DNA of 64,000 nt from positions 992,001-1,056,000 of the forward strand of contig NZ_CP009149.1 in NCBI RefSeq assembly GCF_000739065.1, in the 5' to 3' direction. The notes below the pieces were generated by a model. It was given only the letters and a program-made list of their open reading frames with translations, was not told where the DNA came from and did not search any database. The position numbers and the translations under genes are program-made. Position 1 is the stretch's first letter. Each line of letters begins with the position of its first letter. This document shows, piece by piece, positions 27,075 to 37,205 of the stretch. This stretch comes from Methanocaldococcus bathoardescens (GTDB lineage Archaea > AGJL01 > Methanococci > Methanococcales > Methanocaldococcaceae).

Positions 27075-28933
27075 TGAGATATCTAACTTTACATAGTATT
27101 GAAGAAGTAAAATCTATAATAAATGAGCATTTAAAAAAATTAAAAAATGAGGTTGAAGAGGTTGATTTATTCAGTGCAGTTGGGAGAGTTTTGGCTGAGG
27201 ATATATTTTCTAATATAGATGTCCCACCTTATGATAGGGCAAAGATGGATGGTTATGCTGTTAAAGCAGAAGATACCTATGAAGCAGATGAAGACAATCC
27301 AGTAGAGTTAAAGGTTATTGGCTCTTTAAAAGCTGGGGAGATTAAAAACTTAGAAATAAATAATGGAGAGTGTGTTGAGATAGCTACAGGGGCAATAATT
27401 CCAAAAGGAGCTAATGCTGTTGTTATGGTTGAATACACTGAAAGAGATAATGATAGAGTTAAGATATACAAGGCAGTCCCGCCAATGGAGAACATCCAAT
27501 TCACTGGCTCAGATATAATGGCTGGAGAGCTTGTTTTAAGAAAAAATACCAAATTAACACCAAGAGATATTGGTGTTTTGTCAGCTATAGGTAGAAGTAA
27601 AGTTAAAGTTTATAAAAAACTAAAATTTGGAATAATATCTACTGGAAATGAGATTATAAGCCCAGAAAAACCATTAGAGTTTGGAAAAATCTATGATATA
27701 AATTCTTACACTTTAGCATCTTATATAAAAAATCTTAACTACGATTTTGAATTCTTTGGAATAGCCAAAGATGATAAAGAGGATTTAAAAGAAAAGATTA
27801 AAAAAGCATTAAAATGTGATATAATCCTATTAAGTGGGGGAACTTCTGCAGGTGTAGGGGATTTAACTGAAACAGCTATAAAAGAGCTTGGTGGGGAAAT
27901 CTTAGTTCATGGAATAAAGATAAAGCCAGGAAAACCAACGATAATTGGAAAAATTGATAATAAGTTAATTGTAGGATTGCCTGGCTATCCTACTTCATGC
28001 CTAACTATATTTGATGTGTTCTTTGGAGATGAAAAAAATGTTATAAAGGCAGAGTTCCCACAAAGACATATATCAGCAAAAGGAAGAACGGAATATTTGC
28101 CAGTTATTTTAGTTAAGCATAAAAATGGATTCTCAGCTTATCCAATAACTAAGGGAAGTGGAGCTATAACTTCCTTAGCAGAAGCAGATGGATATGTAAT
28201 TATTGATGAAAATAAAGAAATTTTGGAAAATGAAACTGTAGAGGTTCATCTATTTGGAGATGTTAAAGTTGGATTAAATATTATTGGCAGCCATTGTATT
28301 GGAGTAGATATAATTTTAAAAGAGGCAAAGTTATTGGCAAAGACGATAAATGTTGGTTCTTTGGGAGGTTTATTGGCAATAAAAAGAGGAGAAGCAGATA
28401 TAGCTGGAATTCATTTGTTGGATGAAAAAACAAACATTTATAATATTCCATTTTTAGAGAGATATAAAATTAGAGATGCTGTATTAGTTAGAGGCTATAT
28501 TAGAGAGCAAGGATTTATGTTTAGGAAAGAATTAGGCTTTAATACAATAGAAGAAATTGTAAAAAATATTTATAACTTAGAGTTCATAAATAGAAATAAA
28601 GGCTCTGGAACAAGAATACTATTTGATAAATTTTTAAAAGAACACAAAATTAATCCAAAAGAGATTAAAGGTTACAATATAGAGGCAAAGACACATTCAG
28701 CAGTTGCTACAGCTATAGCAATGAAAAAGGCAGATATTGGTTTGGGGATAAAGACGGTTGCAGAGCAGTATGGTTTAGAGTTTATTCCATTAGCTAATGA
28801 GCATTATGACTTCTTAATTAGGAAGGATAGATTTAATGATGAAGATGTGAAGAAATTCATTGATGCCTTAAAAAAAGCCAAATTACCATTCAAAAAGCCA
28901 GATAATTGTGGAAAAATTATATGGGAAGGATAA
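27071..28933 (+). CDS. moeA: Molybdopterin molybdenumtransferase MoeA fused to a periplasmic-binding-like C-terminal domain
   Basis: Residues 1 to about 400 are Moe[43 protein letters not shown] and [16 protein letters not shown], then LPGYPTSC. MoeA inserts Mo or W into the pterin cofactor, used here by formylmethanofuran and formate dehydrogenases. Residues 400-620 form a second domain of the substrate-binding-protein type ([36 protein letters not shown]...[14 protein letters not shown]), known as a C-terminal fusion in archaeal MoeA and perhaps binding molybdate or tungstate. Two adjacent ATG codons (27071 and 27074) overlap the cofC stop. Confidence 0.92.
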   Translation: MMRYLTLHSIEEVKSIINEHLKKLKNEVEEVDLFSAVGRVLAEDIFSNIDVPPYDRAKMDGYAVKAEDTYEADEDNPVELKVIGSLKAGEIKNLEINNGECVEIATGAIIPKGANAVVMVEYTERDNDRVKIYKAVPPMENIQFTGSDIMAGELVLRKNTKLTPRDIGVLSAIGRSKVKVYKKLKFGIISTGNEIISPEKPLEFGKIYDINSYTLASYIKNLNYDFEFFGIAKDDKEDLKEKIKKALKCDIILLSGGTSAGVGDLTETAIKELGGEILVHGIKIKPGKPTIIGKIDNKLIVGLPGYPTSCLTIFDVFFGDEKNVIKAEFPQRHISAKGRTEYLPVILVKHKNGFSAYPITKGSGAITSLAEADGYVIIDENKEILENETVEVHLFGDVKVGLNIIGSHCIGVDIILKEAKLLAKTINVGSLGGLLAIKRGEADIAGIHLLDEKTNIYNIPFLERYKIRDAVLVRGYIREQGFMFRKELGFNTIEEIVKNIYNLEFINRNKGSGTRILFDKFLKEHKINPKEIKGYNIEAKTHSAVATAIAMKKADIGLGIKTVAEQYGLEFIPLANEHYDFLIRKDRFNDEDVKKFIDALKKAKLPFKKPDNCGKIIWEG

Positions 28934-28936
28934 AAA

Positions 28937-29046
28937 TTAGTTCTTTGCAAAAGTTATTAAAATTAACTAAGGAAGATTGAACGCCTTCTTATAGAAGGCG
29001 TTCATTATATACCTTTCTTATTCCAAAATGTTTTGCAAAGAACTAA
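28937..29046. repeat. Nested-palindrome element P1 (110 bp) between moeA and polB
   Basis: Perfect 16-bp terminal inverted repeats TTAGTTCTTTGCAAAA (28937-28952) and its complement (29031-29046) enclose a central hairpin with 11-bp arms TGAACGCCTTC (28978-28988) and loop TTATA. The element begins 3 bp after the moeA stop. It is homologous along its length to P2 at 35185-35298, in opposite orientation. It could be a MITE, a structured RNA or a processing signal. Confidence 0.85.
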
Positions 29047-29089
29047 CATAATCCTCTAAATGGCTACTAAATATTATTTTTTATTGGGG

Positions 29090-31930
29090 ATGGATATGGA
29101 AAAAATTGATACTTTGATAGACAACACATATAAAACTGTTGATGATAGAGCAATCATTTATCTCTACTTAATTAACTCTATTTTAAAAGATAGGGATTTT
29201 AAGCCATATTTTTACGTTGAATTAAATAAAGATAAAGTTAAAGATGAAGATATTGAGACAATAAAAGATTTTCTTTTAAAAAATGATTTATTAAAGTTTG
29301 TTGAAAATATTGAGGTTGTTAAAAAAATTATTCTTAGAAATGAAAAAGAGGTTATTAAAATTATAGCAACTCATCCACAAAAAGTTCCAAAACTTAGAAA
29401 ACTTAGAGAATGCCCAATTGTTAAAGAGATTTATGAGCATGATATTCCATTTGCTAAAAGATATTTGATAGACAATGAGATAATTCCAATGACATATTGG
29501 GATTTTGAAAATAAAAAACCTGTAAGCATTGAAATTCCCAAATTAAAGGCTGTTGCTTTTGATATGGAAGTTTATAATAGAGATACTGAACCAGACCCAG
29601 AGAGAGATCCTATTTTAATGGCAAGTTTTTGGGATGAGAATGGAGGGAAGGTTGTAACTTACAAAGAATTTGACCATCCAAATATAGAAGTAGTTGAAAA
29701 TGAGAAAGAGTTGATTAAAAGAATCATTGAAACATTAAAGCAGTATGATATAATCTACACTTACAACGGAGATAACTTTGATTTTCCTTATTTAAAAGCG
29801 AGGGCTAAACTTTATGGGATAAATATTGAGTTGGGAAGGGATAAGGAGGAGTTGAAAATAAAGAGAGGAGGTATGGAGTATAGAAGCTACATTCCAGGAA
29901 GAGTTCATATTGACCTATATCCAATATCAAGGAGATTGCTAAAATTAACAAAATATACTTTAGAAGATGTAGTCTATAATTTATTTGGAATTGAAAAGCT
30001 AAAAATTCCGCATACAAAGATTGTAGATTATTGGGTAAATAATGATAAAAATCTAATTGAATATTCCCTACAAGATGCTAAATACACATACAAAGTTGGA
30101 AACTACTTCTTTCCATTGGAGGTTATGTTCTCAAGGATAGTTAATCAGACATTATTTGAAATTACAAGGATGACTTCTGGGCAGATGGTTGAATATCTAC
30201 TAATGAAAAATGCATTTAAAGAAAATATGATGATTCCAAATAAACCAGATGAAGAAGAGTATAGAAGGAGATTATCAACAACTTATGAAGGAGGATACGT
30301 CAAAGAACCAGAAAAGGGGATGTTTGAAGACATAATTAGTATGGATTTTAGAAGCCTTTACCCCTCAATAATTATTTCATACAATATAAGCCCAGATACA
30401 TTAGATTGTGAGTGTTGTAAAGATATCAGTGAAAAAATCTTAGGGCATTGGTTTTGTAAAAAGAAAGAGGGATTGATTCCAAAAACATTAAGAAATTTAA
30501 TTGAAAGAAGAATAAAAATTAAGAAAAAAATGAAAAAAATGAAAGATGTTGAAGAAATAAATGAAGAATATAATCTTTTAGATTATGAGCAGAAATCTTT
30601 AAAGATTTTGGCTAATAGTCATTATGGTTATTTAGCTTTCCCAAGAGCAAGATTTTACAGCAGAGAATGTGCAGAAGTTGTTACTTACTTAGGAAGGAAA
30701 TATATACAGCAAACAATGGAAGAGGCTGAAAAATTTGGATTTAAGGTCATATATGCTGATAGTGTTACTGAAGATACAGAAATTATAGTTAAGATAAATA
30801 ATGAAATAAAATTCATAAAAATTAAAGATTTGTTTAAAAAAGTTGATTACACAGTTGGAGAGAAAGAATATTGCATTTTAAACAGTGTATATGCCTTAAC
30901 CTTAGATGACAATGGAAAATTAGTTTGGAAAAAAGTGCCTTACGTTATGAGACATAAGGCAAATAAAGAGGTTTATAGAGTCTGGATTACCAACAGTTGG
31001 CATATAGATGTTACAGAAGACCACTCACTAATTGGCTATAAAAACAAAAAGTTCATTGAAATAAAACCTACTGAAATTAAAGAGAAAAATATTAGTTTAA
31101 TAGCTTTAGATGAAAATCTTAAAGAATATAACTTTGTAAATGTAAAAAAAGTTGAAAAAATTAACTACAATGGCTATGTTTATGATATTGAGGTTGAAGA
31201 CACTCACAGATTCTTTGCAAATGGAATTTTAGTCCATAATACTGACGGTTTCTATGCGATTTGGAAAGAAAAAATTAGTAAAGATGAGTTAATAAAAAAA
31301 GCTTTAGAATTTGTTGATTATATAAACTCAAAACTACCCGGCACTATGGAGTTAGAATTTGAGGGATACTTTAAAAGAGGTATATTTGTTACTAAAAAGA
31401 GATACGCCTTAATTGATGAAAATGGAAGAGTTACAGTTAAAGGTCTTGAGTTTGTTAGAAGAGATTGGTCAAATATAGCAAAGATAACTCAAAGAAAGGT
31501 TTTAGAAACATTATTAGTTGAAGGTAGCATAGAAAAAGCTAAAAAAATAATTCAAGATGTTATTAAAGATTTGAGAGAAAAGAAGATAAAAAAAGAGGAT
31601 TTAATAATCTATACTCAACTAACAAAAGACCCTAAGGAGTATAAAACCACAGCTCCACATGTTGAAATTGCTAAAAAATTGATGAGAGAAGGGAAGAGAA
31701 TAAAAGTCGGGGATATTATTGGTTATATAATAGTTAAAGGAACTAAATCTATAAGTGAGAGGGCAAAACTCCCAGAAGAAGTTGATATTGAGGATGTGGA
31801 TGTTAATTACTATATTGATAATCAAATTTTGCCTCCTGTGTTGAGGATTATGGAAGCAGTTGGAGTTTCAAAAAATGAGTTGAAGAAAGAAGGGGCTCAA
31901 TTAACCTTAGACAGATTTTTGTTTAAATAA
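29090..31930 (+). CDS. polB: Family B DNA polymerase with in-frame mini-intein
   Basis: The main archaeal replicative/repair DNA polymerase. The exonuclease domain has FDMEVYN and YNGDNFDFPY; the polymerase domain has MDFRSLYPSIIISYNISPDT (motif A), LKILANSHYGY (motif B) and motif C split by an intein into YAD and TDG. The protein ends AQLTLDRFLFK, a PCNA-binding PIP box. After splicing it would be about 786 aa, the usual size. The start is uncertain: ATG at 29060 lacks an RBS, 29090 and 29096 lie beside GGGG; homologues begin near here. The nested palindrome P1 sits just upstream. Confidence 0.93.
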   Translation: MDMEKIDTLIDNTYKTVDDRAIIYLYLINSILKDRDFKPYFYVELNKDKVKDEDIETIKDFLLKNDLLKFVENIEVVKKIILRNEKEVIKIIATHPQKVPKLRKLRECPIVKEIYEHDIPFAKRYLIDNEIIPMTYWDFENKKPVSIEIPKLKAVAFDMEVYNRDTEPDPERDPILMASFWDENGGKVVTYKEFDHPNIEVVENEKELIKRIIETLKQYDIIYTYNGDNFDFPYLKARAKLYGINIELGRDKEELKIKRGGMEYRSYIPGRVHIDLYPISRRLLKLTKYTLEDVVYNLFGIEKLKIPHTKIVDYWVNNDKNLIEYSLQDAKYTYKVGNYFFPLEVMFSRIVNQTLFEITRMTSGQMVEYLLMKNAFKENMMIPNKPDEEEYRRRLSTTYEGGYVKEPEKGMFEDIISMDFRSLYPSIIISYNISPDTLDCECCKDISEKILGHWFCKKKEGLIPKTLRNLIERRIKIKKKMKKMKDVEEINEEYNLLDYEQKSLKILANSHYGYLAFPRARFYSRECAEVVTYLGRKYIQQTMEEAEKFGFKVIYADSVTEDTEIIVKINNEIKFIKIKDLFKKVDYTVGEKEYCILNSVYALTLDDNGKLVWKKVPYVMRHKANKEVYRVWITNSWHIDVTEDHSLIGYKNKKFIEIKPTEIKEKNISLIALDENLKEYNFVNVKKVEKINYNGYVYDIEVEDTHRFFANGILVHNTDGFYAIWKEKISKDELIKKALEFVDYINSKLPGTMELEFEGYFKRGIFVTKKRYALIDENGRVTVKGLEFVRRDWSNIAKITQRKVLETLLVEGSIEKAKKIIQDVIKDLREKKIKKEDLIIYTQLTKDPKEYKTTAPHVEIAKKLMREGKRIKVGDIIGYIIVKGTKSISERAKLPEEVDIEDVDVNYYIDNQILPPVLRIMEAVGVSKNELKKEGAQLTLDRFLFK
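30761..31240 (+). other. 160-residue mini-intein at the pol-c (YADTDG) site of PolB
   Basis: The intein begins with Ser (SVTEDTEIIV, block A), has block B as HIDVTEDHSLIG and blocks F/G as YDIEVEDTHRFFANGILVHN, with the C-extein starting at Thr (TDGFYAIW). The terminal His-Asn and +1 Thr are present, so it should splice. At 160 aa there is no room for a LAGLIDADG homing endonuclease. Tli Pol and the Mja Pol-2 intein use this same insertion site. Confidence 0.93.
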
Positions 31931-31932
31931 AT

Positions 31933-33468
31933 TTATTTGAAGAAAGCATCTAATGTTAATTGTTTCCCTTTATCTTCTTTCTTTTTCTTCTCCTTCTTTT
32001 TCTCTTTTTTAGTTTCTTTTTCTTCTTCAACCTTTGGTTTTTCCCCTATCTTTTCTTTAGTTTCTTCTTTAACCTCTTTCTCTACTTCCTTTATCTCTTC
32101 TTTTTCTTTAACTTCTTTAGGTTGTATAATTAGCTGTGGTTGCTCTTCCTTAGCTTTTTCTTCTTTTTTCTTTTCTTTCTCTAATTTCTCTTTATCCTTT
32201 TTCTTTTTTCTCTCTAATTTTTTCTTTTCTTTTAATATCTTCAAGATTTCAGAAGCTAATTTATCACCAACTAAAACTTTCAGTTCATCTTCTTTTATTT
32301 CAAAGTAATCAACTAAATCAGCGGCTATAGATGGATTTTCTTTAGCTAAGATTTTGAGCATTTGCAAATCAAATCTCGCTCTCTTTGATGAAGTATGTGT
32401 TTTTTCACCAATTTTCTTTAATATTTTATTTAATATTTCTCTCTCTGCCTTTGTTTGTGTCAATAATCTAAATATCTTTGGATAACTGTAAGGCGTCCAT
32501 TTCCTATACTTTTCATCTTTTGAGAGAGCAACACCAGCAGTCATTAGCGTTGTTGCATACTTCCAAAAGCCATAGTTTTGCCTTCTCATCACTCTACCTA
32601 AATATCTATCTGCCTTTGAAAGATATTCAAAAGCTCTTGCCACTTCTTCTAACTTTTCATATTCTTTTGGAACATTTTCAGCTATCCATTCAATTATAAC
32701 ATCTGGTGTTTCATCCACATTCATTAATGCAGTTGTAGCTATTCCATAATGAGTTGTTTTTAAAATAACCCTTAAAGCATCAAATATATTTGCCTCTCTC
32801 TTCCTATCTGGCAATTTTTGGGCAGCTTCATAACTCAAATCTCCAGATAAAGCTAAAGCCTCTAAATCATTTATTGCACTTCTTAAATCTCCAGCTGAAT
32901 GTTGAGCAATCATCTTTAATGTTTTATCATCCACATCAAGTCCCTCTTTTTCAGCTATCTTTTTTAGAACTTTATAGACAGAATTTGTATGTACTGGATT
33001 TAATTGAATTATCTCAACATAAGGTAGAAGATTCCTTATTGATGTAGCATAGGCATCATTTGCAGTTAAAATTATTGGGTTCTTTGCCTTCTTTATAACT
33101 TTTATGAGTTCAGAGACTCCTCCAGCGTCTTCTTTTCCTGAAATACCATCAACCTCATCCAATATAATTAAAAATTTTTTGCCAAAGATAGATGATGATG
33201 TAGCAGCATGTCCCACAACTTTTTTTATAACTGAAGCATTTCTCTTATCACTCGCATTGAGTTCAATAACTTCAAATCCATAATCGTTGGCTAAGGCATA
33301 AGCTAAAGTTGTCTTTCCACAGCCTGGGGGACCAACCAACAAGATTGGTTTTGGATTCTCTCCTTTTAAATAACTTTCAATCCATGTTTTTAATTTCTCT
33401 TTAACTTTGTCATGCCCTGCAACTTCCTTCAATGATTTTGGTCTATACTTTTCCACCCAACTTAACAT
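31933..33468 (-). CDS. rfcL: Replication factor C large subunit
   Basis: The clamp-loader large subunit that helps load PCNA. The AAA+ domain starts [23 protein letters not shown], with Walker [17 protein letters not shown] and Walker [11 protein letters not shown]. The C-terminus is a highly charged Lys/Glu stretch of about 100 residues ending in a PIP box QLTLDAFFK. The length of 511 aa fits, and no intein is present. It converges on polB with a 2-bp gap, so two PCNA partners lie tail to tail. Confidence 0.94.
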   Translation of the reverse strand: MLSWVEKYRPKSLKEVAGHDKVKEKLKTWIESYLKGENPKPILLVGPPGCGKTTLAYALANDYGFEVIELNASDKRNASVIKKVVGHAATSSSIFGKKFLIILDEVDGISGKEDAGGVSELIKVIKKAKNPIILTANDAYATSIRNLLPYVEIIQLNPVHTNSVYKVLKKIAEKEGLDVDDKTLKMIAQHSAGDLRSAINDLEALALSGDLSYEAAQKLPDRKREANIFDALRVILKTTHYGIATTALMNVDETPDVIIEWIAENVPKEYEKLEEVARAFEYLSKADRYLGRVMRRQNYGFWKYATTLMTAGVALSKDEKYRKWTPYSYPKIFRLLTQTKAEREILNKILKKIGEKTHTSSKRARFDLQMLKILAKENPSIAADLVDYFEIKEDELKVLVGDKLASEILKILKEKKKLERKKKKDKEKLEKEKKKEEKAKEEQPQLIIQPKEVKEKEEIKEVEKEVKEETKEKIGEKPKVEEEKETKKEKKKEKKKKEDKGKQLTLDAFFK

Positions 33469-33487
33469 AAACAATCCCTAACTAAAT

Positions 33488-34498
33488 TTATTTTTTATTA
33501 ATTTTGAAGTCCAAAGCTAATATATATTCTCTTGGTGCATAGCTCTTAACTATTCTTTTTTCCAAAACTTCACAATCACATTTTTTCTCAAATAATTTTA
33601 TTGCATCATCAAAATCTTTTCCAATTGTGTAATAGTGTATAACTCCTCCCTCTTCTACAATATCCAATGCCTTATCAACAAACTCATGGGCATATTTTGG
33701 CAGATTCATTATAACCCTATTTCCTTTAACATCGACCTCTCTAACATCACTCAATATTGGTACTATCTTATGCTCTAATTTATTTAACTTTATATTCTTC
33801 TTTAAAAGTTCTATTGCATGTGGATTTATATCTATGGCATAGATTTTTTTAGCATTTCTACAGGCAATTGAAAACGGCCCCACACCAGCAAACATATCAA
33901 CAACTACATCATCTAAGGTAACCTTTTTCATTATTCTTGCTCTCTCTCCACTCAATCTTGGTGAGAAATAAACTTTTGCAATATCAACATAAAGCCTATA
34001 ACCATTCTCTTTGTGGATTGTTAAAGTTCTATTCTCTCCTGCTAAATGCTCCAACTCTCTAACTCTAAACTCTCCTTTAACTTCACTCTTTCTTCTAAAA
34101 ACTCCTTTGCATGGAATTAATTTATAAGCCAATTCTCCAATCTCTTTTCTTGTTTTTTCATCAATCTCATCGGAAATTTGCAGTATTACTAAATCACCAA
34201 CTACATCATAAGAGAGGGATATTAAACCTTCATCAATCTCCTTTCTATATTTTTTTGATATTATTTCCCTAAAACTTGGTTTTTTAATTATTTCTTTTTT
34301 CTTAAGCTCTTTATCAACTAACTCAAACTCAATATTTAAAATACTTTTTAAAATCTCTTCATCAACATCTTTTATCGGCAAATAGAGATAATCTCCCTCG
34401 GATGTTATTTTATAGTCCTTGTTTAATAAGTTATTTTCTATTAATATTCTTCTCGTTTGCTCACCATGTTTTTTGTTTATTTTTAGGCAGAGTGGCAT
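33488..34498 (-). CDS. trm5b: tRNA (guanine37-N1)-methyltransferase Trm5
   Basis: Trm5 makes m1G37 in tRNA, which prevents +1 frameshifting. The 336-residue protein has the N-terminal D1 and D2 domains and a class I methyltransferase domain with YFSPRLSGERARI, VVDMFAGVGPFSI and MNLPKYAHEF (the NPPY-like block). It matches the structurally studied MJ0883 in layout. It lies between rfcL and a second methyltransferase in the same direction, gaps of about 20 bp. Confidence 0.93.
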   Translation of the reverse strand: MPLCLKINKKHGEQTRRILIENNLLNKDYKITSEGDYLYLPIKDVDEEILKSILNIEFELVDKELKKKEIIKKPSFREIISKKYRKEIDEGLISLSYDVVGDLVILQISDEIDEKTRKEIGELAYKLIPCKGVFRRKSEVKGEFRVRELEHLAGENRTLTIHKENGYRLYVDIAKVYFSPRLSGERARIMKKVTLDDVVVDMFAGVGPFSIACRNAKKIYAIDINPHAIELLKKNIKLNKLEHKIVPILSDVREVDVKGNRVIMNLPKYAHEFVDKALDIVEEGGVIHYYTIGKDFDDAIKLFEKKCDCEVLEKRIVKSYAPREYILALDFKINKK

Positions 34499-34516
34499 AG
34501 AATCACCAAAACTATC

Positions 34517-35107
34517 CTATTTCTTGCTTCTTAAAACTCTATATCCACCTTTTATTGTAACCGTCTCAACATTTCCAAAAACTTCTTCCATATATTTAGC
34601 TAATGACTTAGCCCCTTGCTTTGTTTGAATAACCACCCAAATCTCTCCTCCTTCTTTTAAAATCTCTTTACCTTCCTCAATAATTTTATGTAAAACTTCC
34701 TTTCCAGCTCTTATTGGTGGGTTTGTTATAATTTTATCATACTTTTTATCCTTAACATTTTCATATAAATCACTATGAACTACTCTAATATCATAATTTT
34801 CTAAATTATTTAGTTTTATGTTCTCTTTAGCTAATTTTATAGCTCTTCTATTTATATCAGCCATTGTAACTGATTTAACTTCATCAGCTAAAGCTATTCC
34901 AATAACTCCATAACCACAACCTAAATCTAAAATATCATCATCTTTATCAACAACTACATTTTCAACTAAAATCTTAGTTCCTTTATCAACCTTTCCATAA
35001 GAAAAAACACCAGCATCTGTTTTAAATTTTAATTTTTTTCCTCTTAAAATATCCTCAACAATTTTTATATCTGATTTGGCTGTTGGCTTTTCAGAGAAAT
35101 AGTGCAT
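34517..35107 (-). CDS. Class I methyltransferase, RsmC/MJ0882-like
   Basis: A 196-residue small methyltransferase with DLGCGYGVIGIALADEV (motif I), MADINRRAIKLAKENIKLNN and the NPPIR catalytic block (ITNPPIRAGKEVLHKII). These features match the N-terminal-domain-less RsmC family, probably an RNA or protein modifying enzyme; the substrate is not known. It is first in the unit trm5-rfcL and divergent from argF, with the P2 palindrome between them. Confidence 0.87.
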   Translation of the reverse strand: MHYFSEKPTAKSDIKIVEDILRGKKLKFKTDAGVFSYGKVDKGTKILVENVVVDKDDDILDLGCGYGVIGIALADEVKSVTMADINRRAIKLAKENIKLNNLENYDIRVVHSDLYENVKDKKYDKIITNPPIRAGKEVLHKIIEEGKEILKEGGEIWVVIQTKQGAKSLAKYMEEVFGNVETVTIKGGYRVLRSKK

Positions 35108-35184
35108 TTTATCACCAAAATGTTTATAACTAAGTTTAAATTAAAATAATACACTTAATTATAAAAATTAGTTGGCATCTATGC

Positions 35185-35298
35185 TTATAGTTTTTTGCAA
35201 AACATTTTGAAATACATAAGGTATAGATGAACGCCTTCCTTTGGGAAGGCGTTCAAATCTTCCAAATAAATTTTAATAACTTTTGCAAAAAACTATAA
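35185..35298. repeat. Nested-palindrome element P2 (114 bp) between a methyltransferase gene and argF
   Basis: Perfect 18-bp terminal inverted repeats TTATAGTTTTTTGCAAAA (35185-35202) and its complement (35281-35298) enclose a central hairpin with 12-bp arms TGAACGCCTTCC (35228-35239, loop TTTG). Reverse-complemented, it aligns with P1 over nearly its whole length; arm differences in both stems are matched on both sides. It stands in a divergent promoter region, so it is not a simple terminator. Confidence 0.85.
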
Positions 35299-35325
35299 TA
35301 ATCTTATGCCTTTTAAGGTGATAAA

Positions 35326-36240
35326 ATGCATCTCTTGGATTTGGATGTGTTAAGTAGAGAAGATGTGCTAAAAATCATTGAATATGGAATATACTTCAAA
35401 AAAAATAGAAGAAAACATGAAAAAGTATTAGATGGAAAGAGTGTGGCGATAATATTTGAAAAGCCCTCAACAAGAACGAGAATGAGTTTTGATATTGCAG
35501 TATATGAATTAGGGGGACATCCATTAATAATGAACCAGAATGAGATACACTTAGGAAAGAAAGAGTCTATAAAAGATACTGCAAAGGTTATGAGTAGGTA
35601 TGTAGATGCTATAGTAGCAAGAGTTTATAAACACAGACATTTGGAAGAAATGGCTAAGTATTCAACAGTTCCTGTTATAAATGCGTTGAGCGACTTAGCC
35701 CATCCTTGCCAAATATTGGCTGATTTAATGACAATAAAAGAATATAAAGGTAAATTTAATGGATTAAAAATAGCTTATTTAGGTGATGGAAACAACGTCT
35801 GTAATTCTTTAATTTTAGGTTCTGCTTTAGTAGGAATGGATATGGTTGTTGCTACACCAAAAGGTTACGAGCCAAATGCTAAAACAGTATTAAAAGCTAA
35901 GGAAATCATTGAAGAGTATGGAGAAGGTTCTTTAACATTAACAAACAATCCAATAGAAGCAGCTGAAGATGCTGATATATTATATACTGATGTATGGGTT
36001 AGTATGGGTGATGAGAAAGATAAAGAAGAAGTTTTAAAAATCTTCCCACCATTCCAAATCAATAACAAACTCTTAGAATATGCTAAAGATGATGTAATTG
36101 TTATGCATTGCCTTCCAGCAAATAGAGGATTAGAGATAACTGATGATGTTATTGATGGGGAGCATTCAGTTGTTTATGATGAGGCAGAGAACAGATTGCA
36201 CGTTCAGAAGGGAGTGTTTAAGTTTATATTTGAACAATAA
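35326..36240 (+). CDS. argF: Ornithine carbamoyltransferase
   Basis: This enzyme makes citrulline from ornithine and carbamoyl phosphate in arginine synthesis. Motifs are [12 protein letters not shown] (carbamoyl phosphate), [26 protein letters not shown] (ornithine loop) and MHCLPANRG. The 304-residue length is standard. The start at 35326 follows GGTGATAAA. The P2 element ends 27 bp upstream, close to where its TATA box should lie. Confidence 0.95.
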   Translation: MHLLDLDVLSREDVLKIIEYGIYFKKNRRKHEKVLDGKSVAIIFEKPSTRTRMSFDIAVYELGGHPLIMNQNEIHLGKKESIKDTAKVMSRYVDAIVARVYKHRHLEEMAKYSTVPVINALSDLAHPCQILADLMTIKEYKGKFNGLKIAYLGDGNNVCNSLILGSALVGMDMVVATPKGYEPNAKTVLKAKEIIEEYGEGSLTLTNNPIEAAEDADILYTDVWVSMGDEKDKEEVLKIFPPFQINNKLLEYAKDDVIVMHCLPANRGLEITDDVIDGEHSVVYDEAENRLHVQKGVFKFIFEQ

Positions 36241-36248
36241 TTTTGAAT

Positions 36249-37184
36249 TTAGAATATAAGAATTACCAACAAAATTAACAATATCTTTACCATAACACTT
36301 ACCATATAATTTATTACTGCCAATTTCAAACCAAATCTTCCAAATAAAGATACATAGGTTCCAATAGAATGCTTTAAATAAATCATCGTCACTCCAATAA
36401 TATTTCCAATTAATAATATTATTAATGCCTGTTTCTCATTTAAAACACCATTTTTTATTAAAATATCAACTGTGGCATATCCAGCAGAGAAATGGGCAAG
36501 ATTTGCAACCAATACAGCTATAGCTTCCCCCGGCAAATCAAGAATTCTAAATATTGGGCTAAATAGTCCTTTAACAACATCCATTAAACCAAGTTTTATC
36601 AAGAAGTTTATTAAAAAAGTAAATATCACAATCATTGGAATAACTTTTTTTAAAATTTTCAAAGATTTTTTAAAACCTTTAATTATAACCTCTCTATTAA
36701 ATACAATTTTTTCATCGCTATTATTGCCTATTTTTATCTGTTTTCTCTCAAAAAATATATTTGCATATAAAATTCCAATCAATGCCTGCAAAAATCCAGA
36801 GAGAATATTTAAAAAAACATAAATAATTCCCAATTTATAACCAAGGATAACAACAGCCAATGGCAATTGAACTCTAAAAACACTTTCCCCTAAAATTGTG
36901 GGTAAAGGGCTAATTATAGTTGTTATTATAACTTCTTTTTCATTAACCTTATTTTCTTTATAAAAACCGGCTAACATTGACTTTCCAACTGTTGGATTTA
37001 TAAAATTTCCTAATAAAGACACTACACACTCTTCTGGAAGGTTAGAGATTAAACAAATTGGCTTTGTTATTTTTTTAATTTTGCTTATTAGATTAGTCTC
37101 TTCTATAATACTTGCAATAGTAATTCCAATAGATGAAAGAAGTATTATTTTAGTTAGATATGACAAGATATACATAATATACAT
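36249..37184 (-). CDS. Nucleoside-recognition (Gate) domain membrane protein, paralogue A
   Basis: A 311-residue polytopic membrane protein of about eight to nine helices. The blocks GNFINPTVGKSMLAGFYKENKVNEKEVIITTIISPLPTILGESVFRVQLP and HFSAGYATVDILI match the Gate/nucleoside recognition family. It is a distant copy of the protein at 38081-39025. Together they bracket cfbC, in the same direction. The cargo is unknown; the name nucleoside recognition is only a family label. Confidence 0.75.
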   Translation of the reverse strand: MYIMYILSYLTKIILLSSIGITIASIIEETNLISKIKKITKPICLISNLPEECVVSLLGNFINPTVGKSMLAGFYKENKVNEKEVIITTIISPLPTILGESVFRVQLPLAVVILGYKLGIIYVFLNILSGFLQALIGILYANIFFERKQIKIGNNSDEKIVFNREVIIKGFKKSLKILKKVIPMIVIFTFLINFLIKLGLMDVVKGLFSPIFRILDLPGEAIAVLVANLAHFSAGYATVDILIKNGVLNEKQALIILLIGNIIGVTMIYLKHSIGTYVSLFGRFGLKLAVINYMVSVMVKILLILLVILIF

Positions 37185-37205
37185 ACTATCACAAAAAACA
37201 AAAAA

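Noticed and set aside
28937-29046. P1 as a rho-independent terminator or a CRISPR repeat
   Set aside because: The outer arms are 78 bp apart, no T run follows the stem, and its homologue P2 lies in a divergent promoter region; there is no array of spacers.
31937-32308. A Ser/Phe-rich plus-strand frame opposite rfcL
   Set aside because: It is the complement of the Lys/Glu-rich C-terminus of RfcL and has no start signal.
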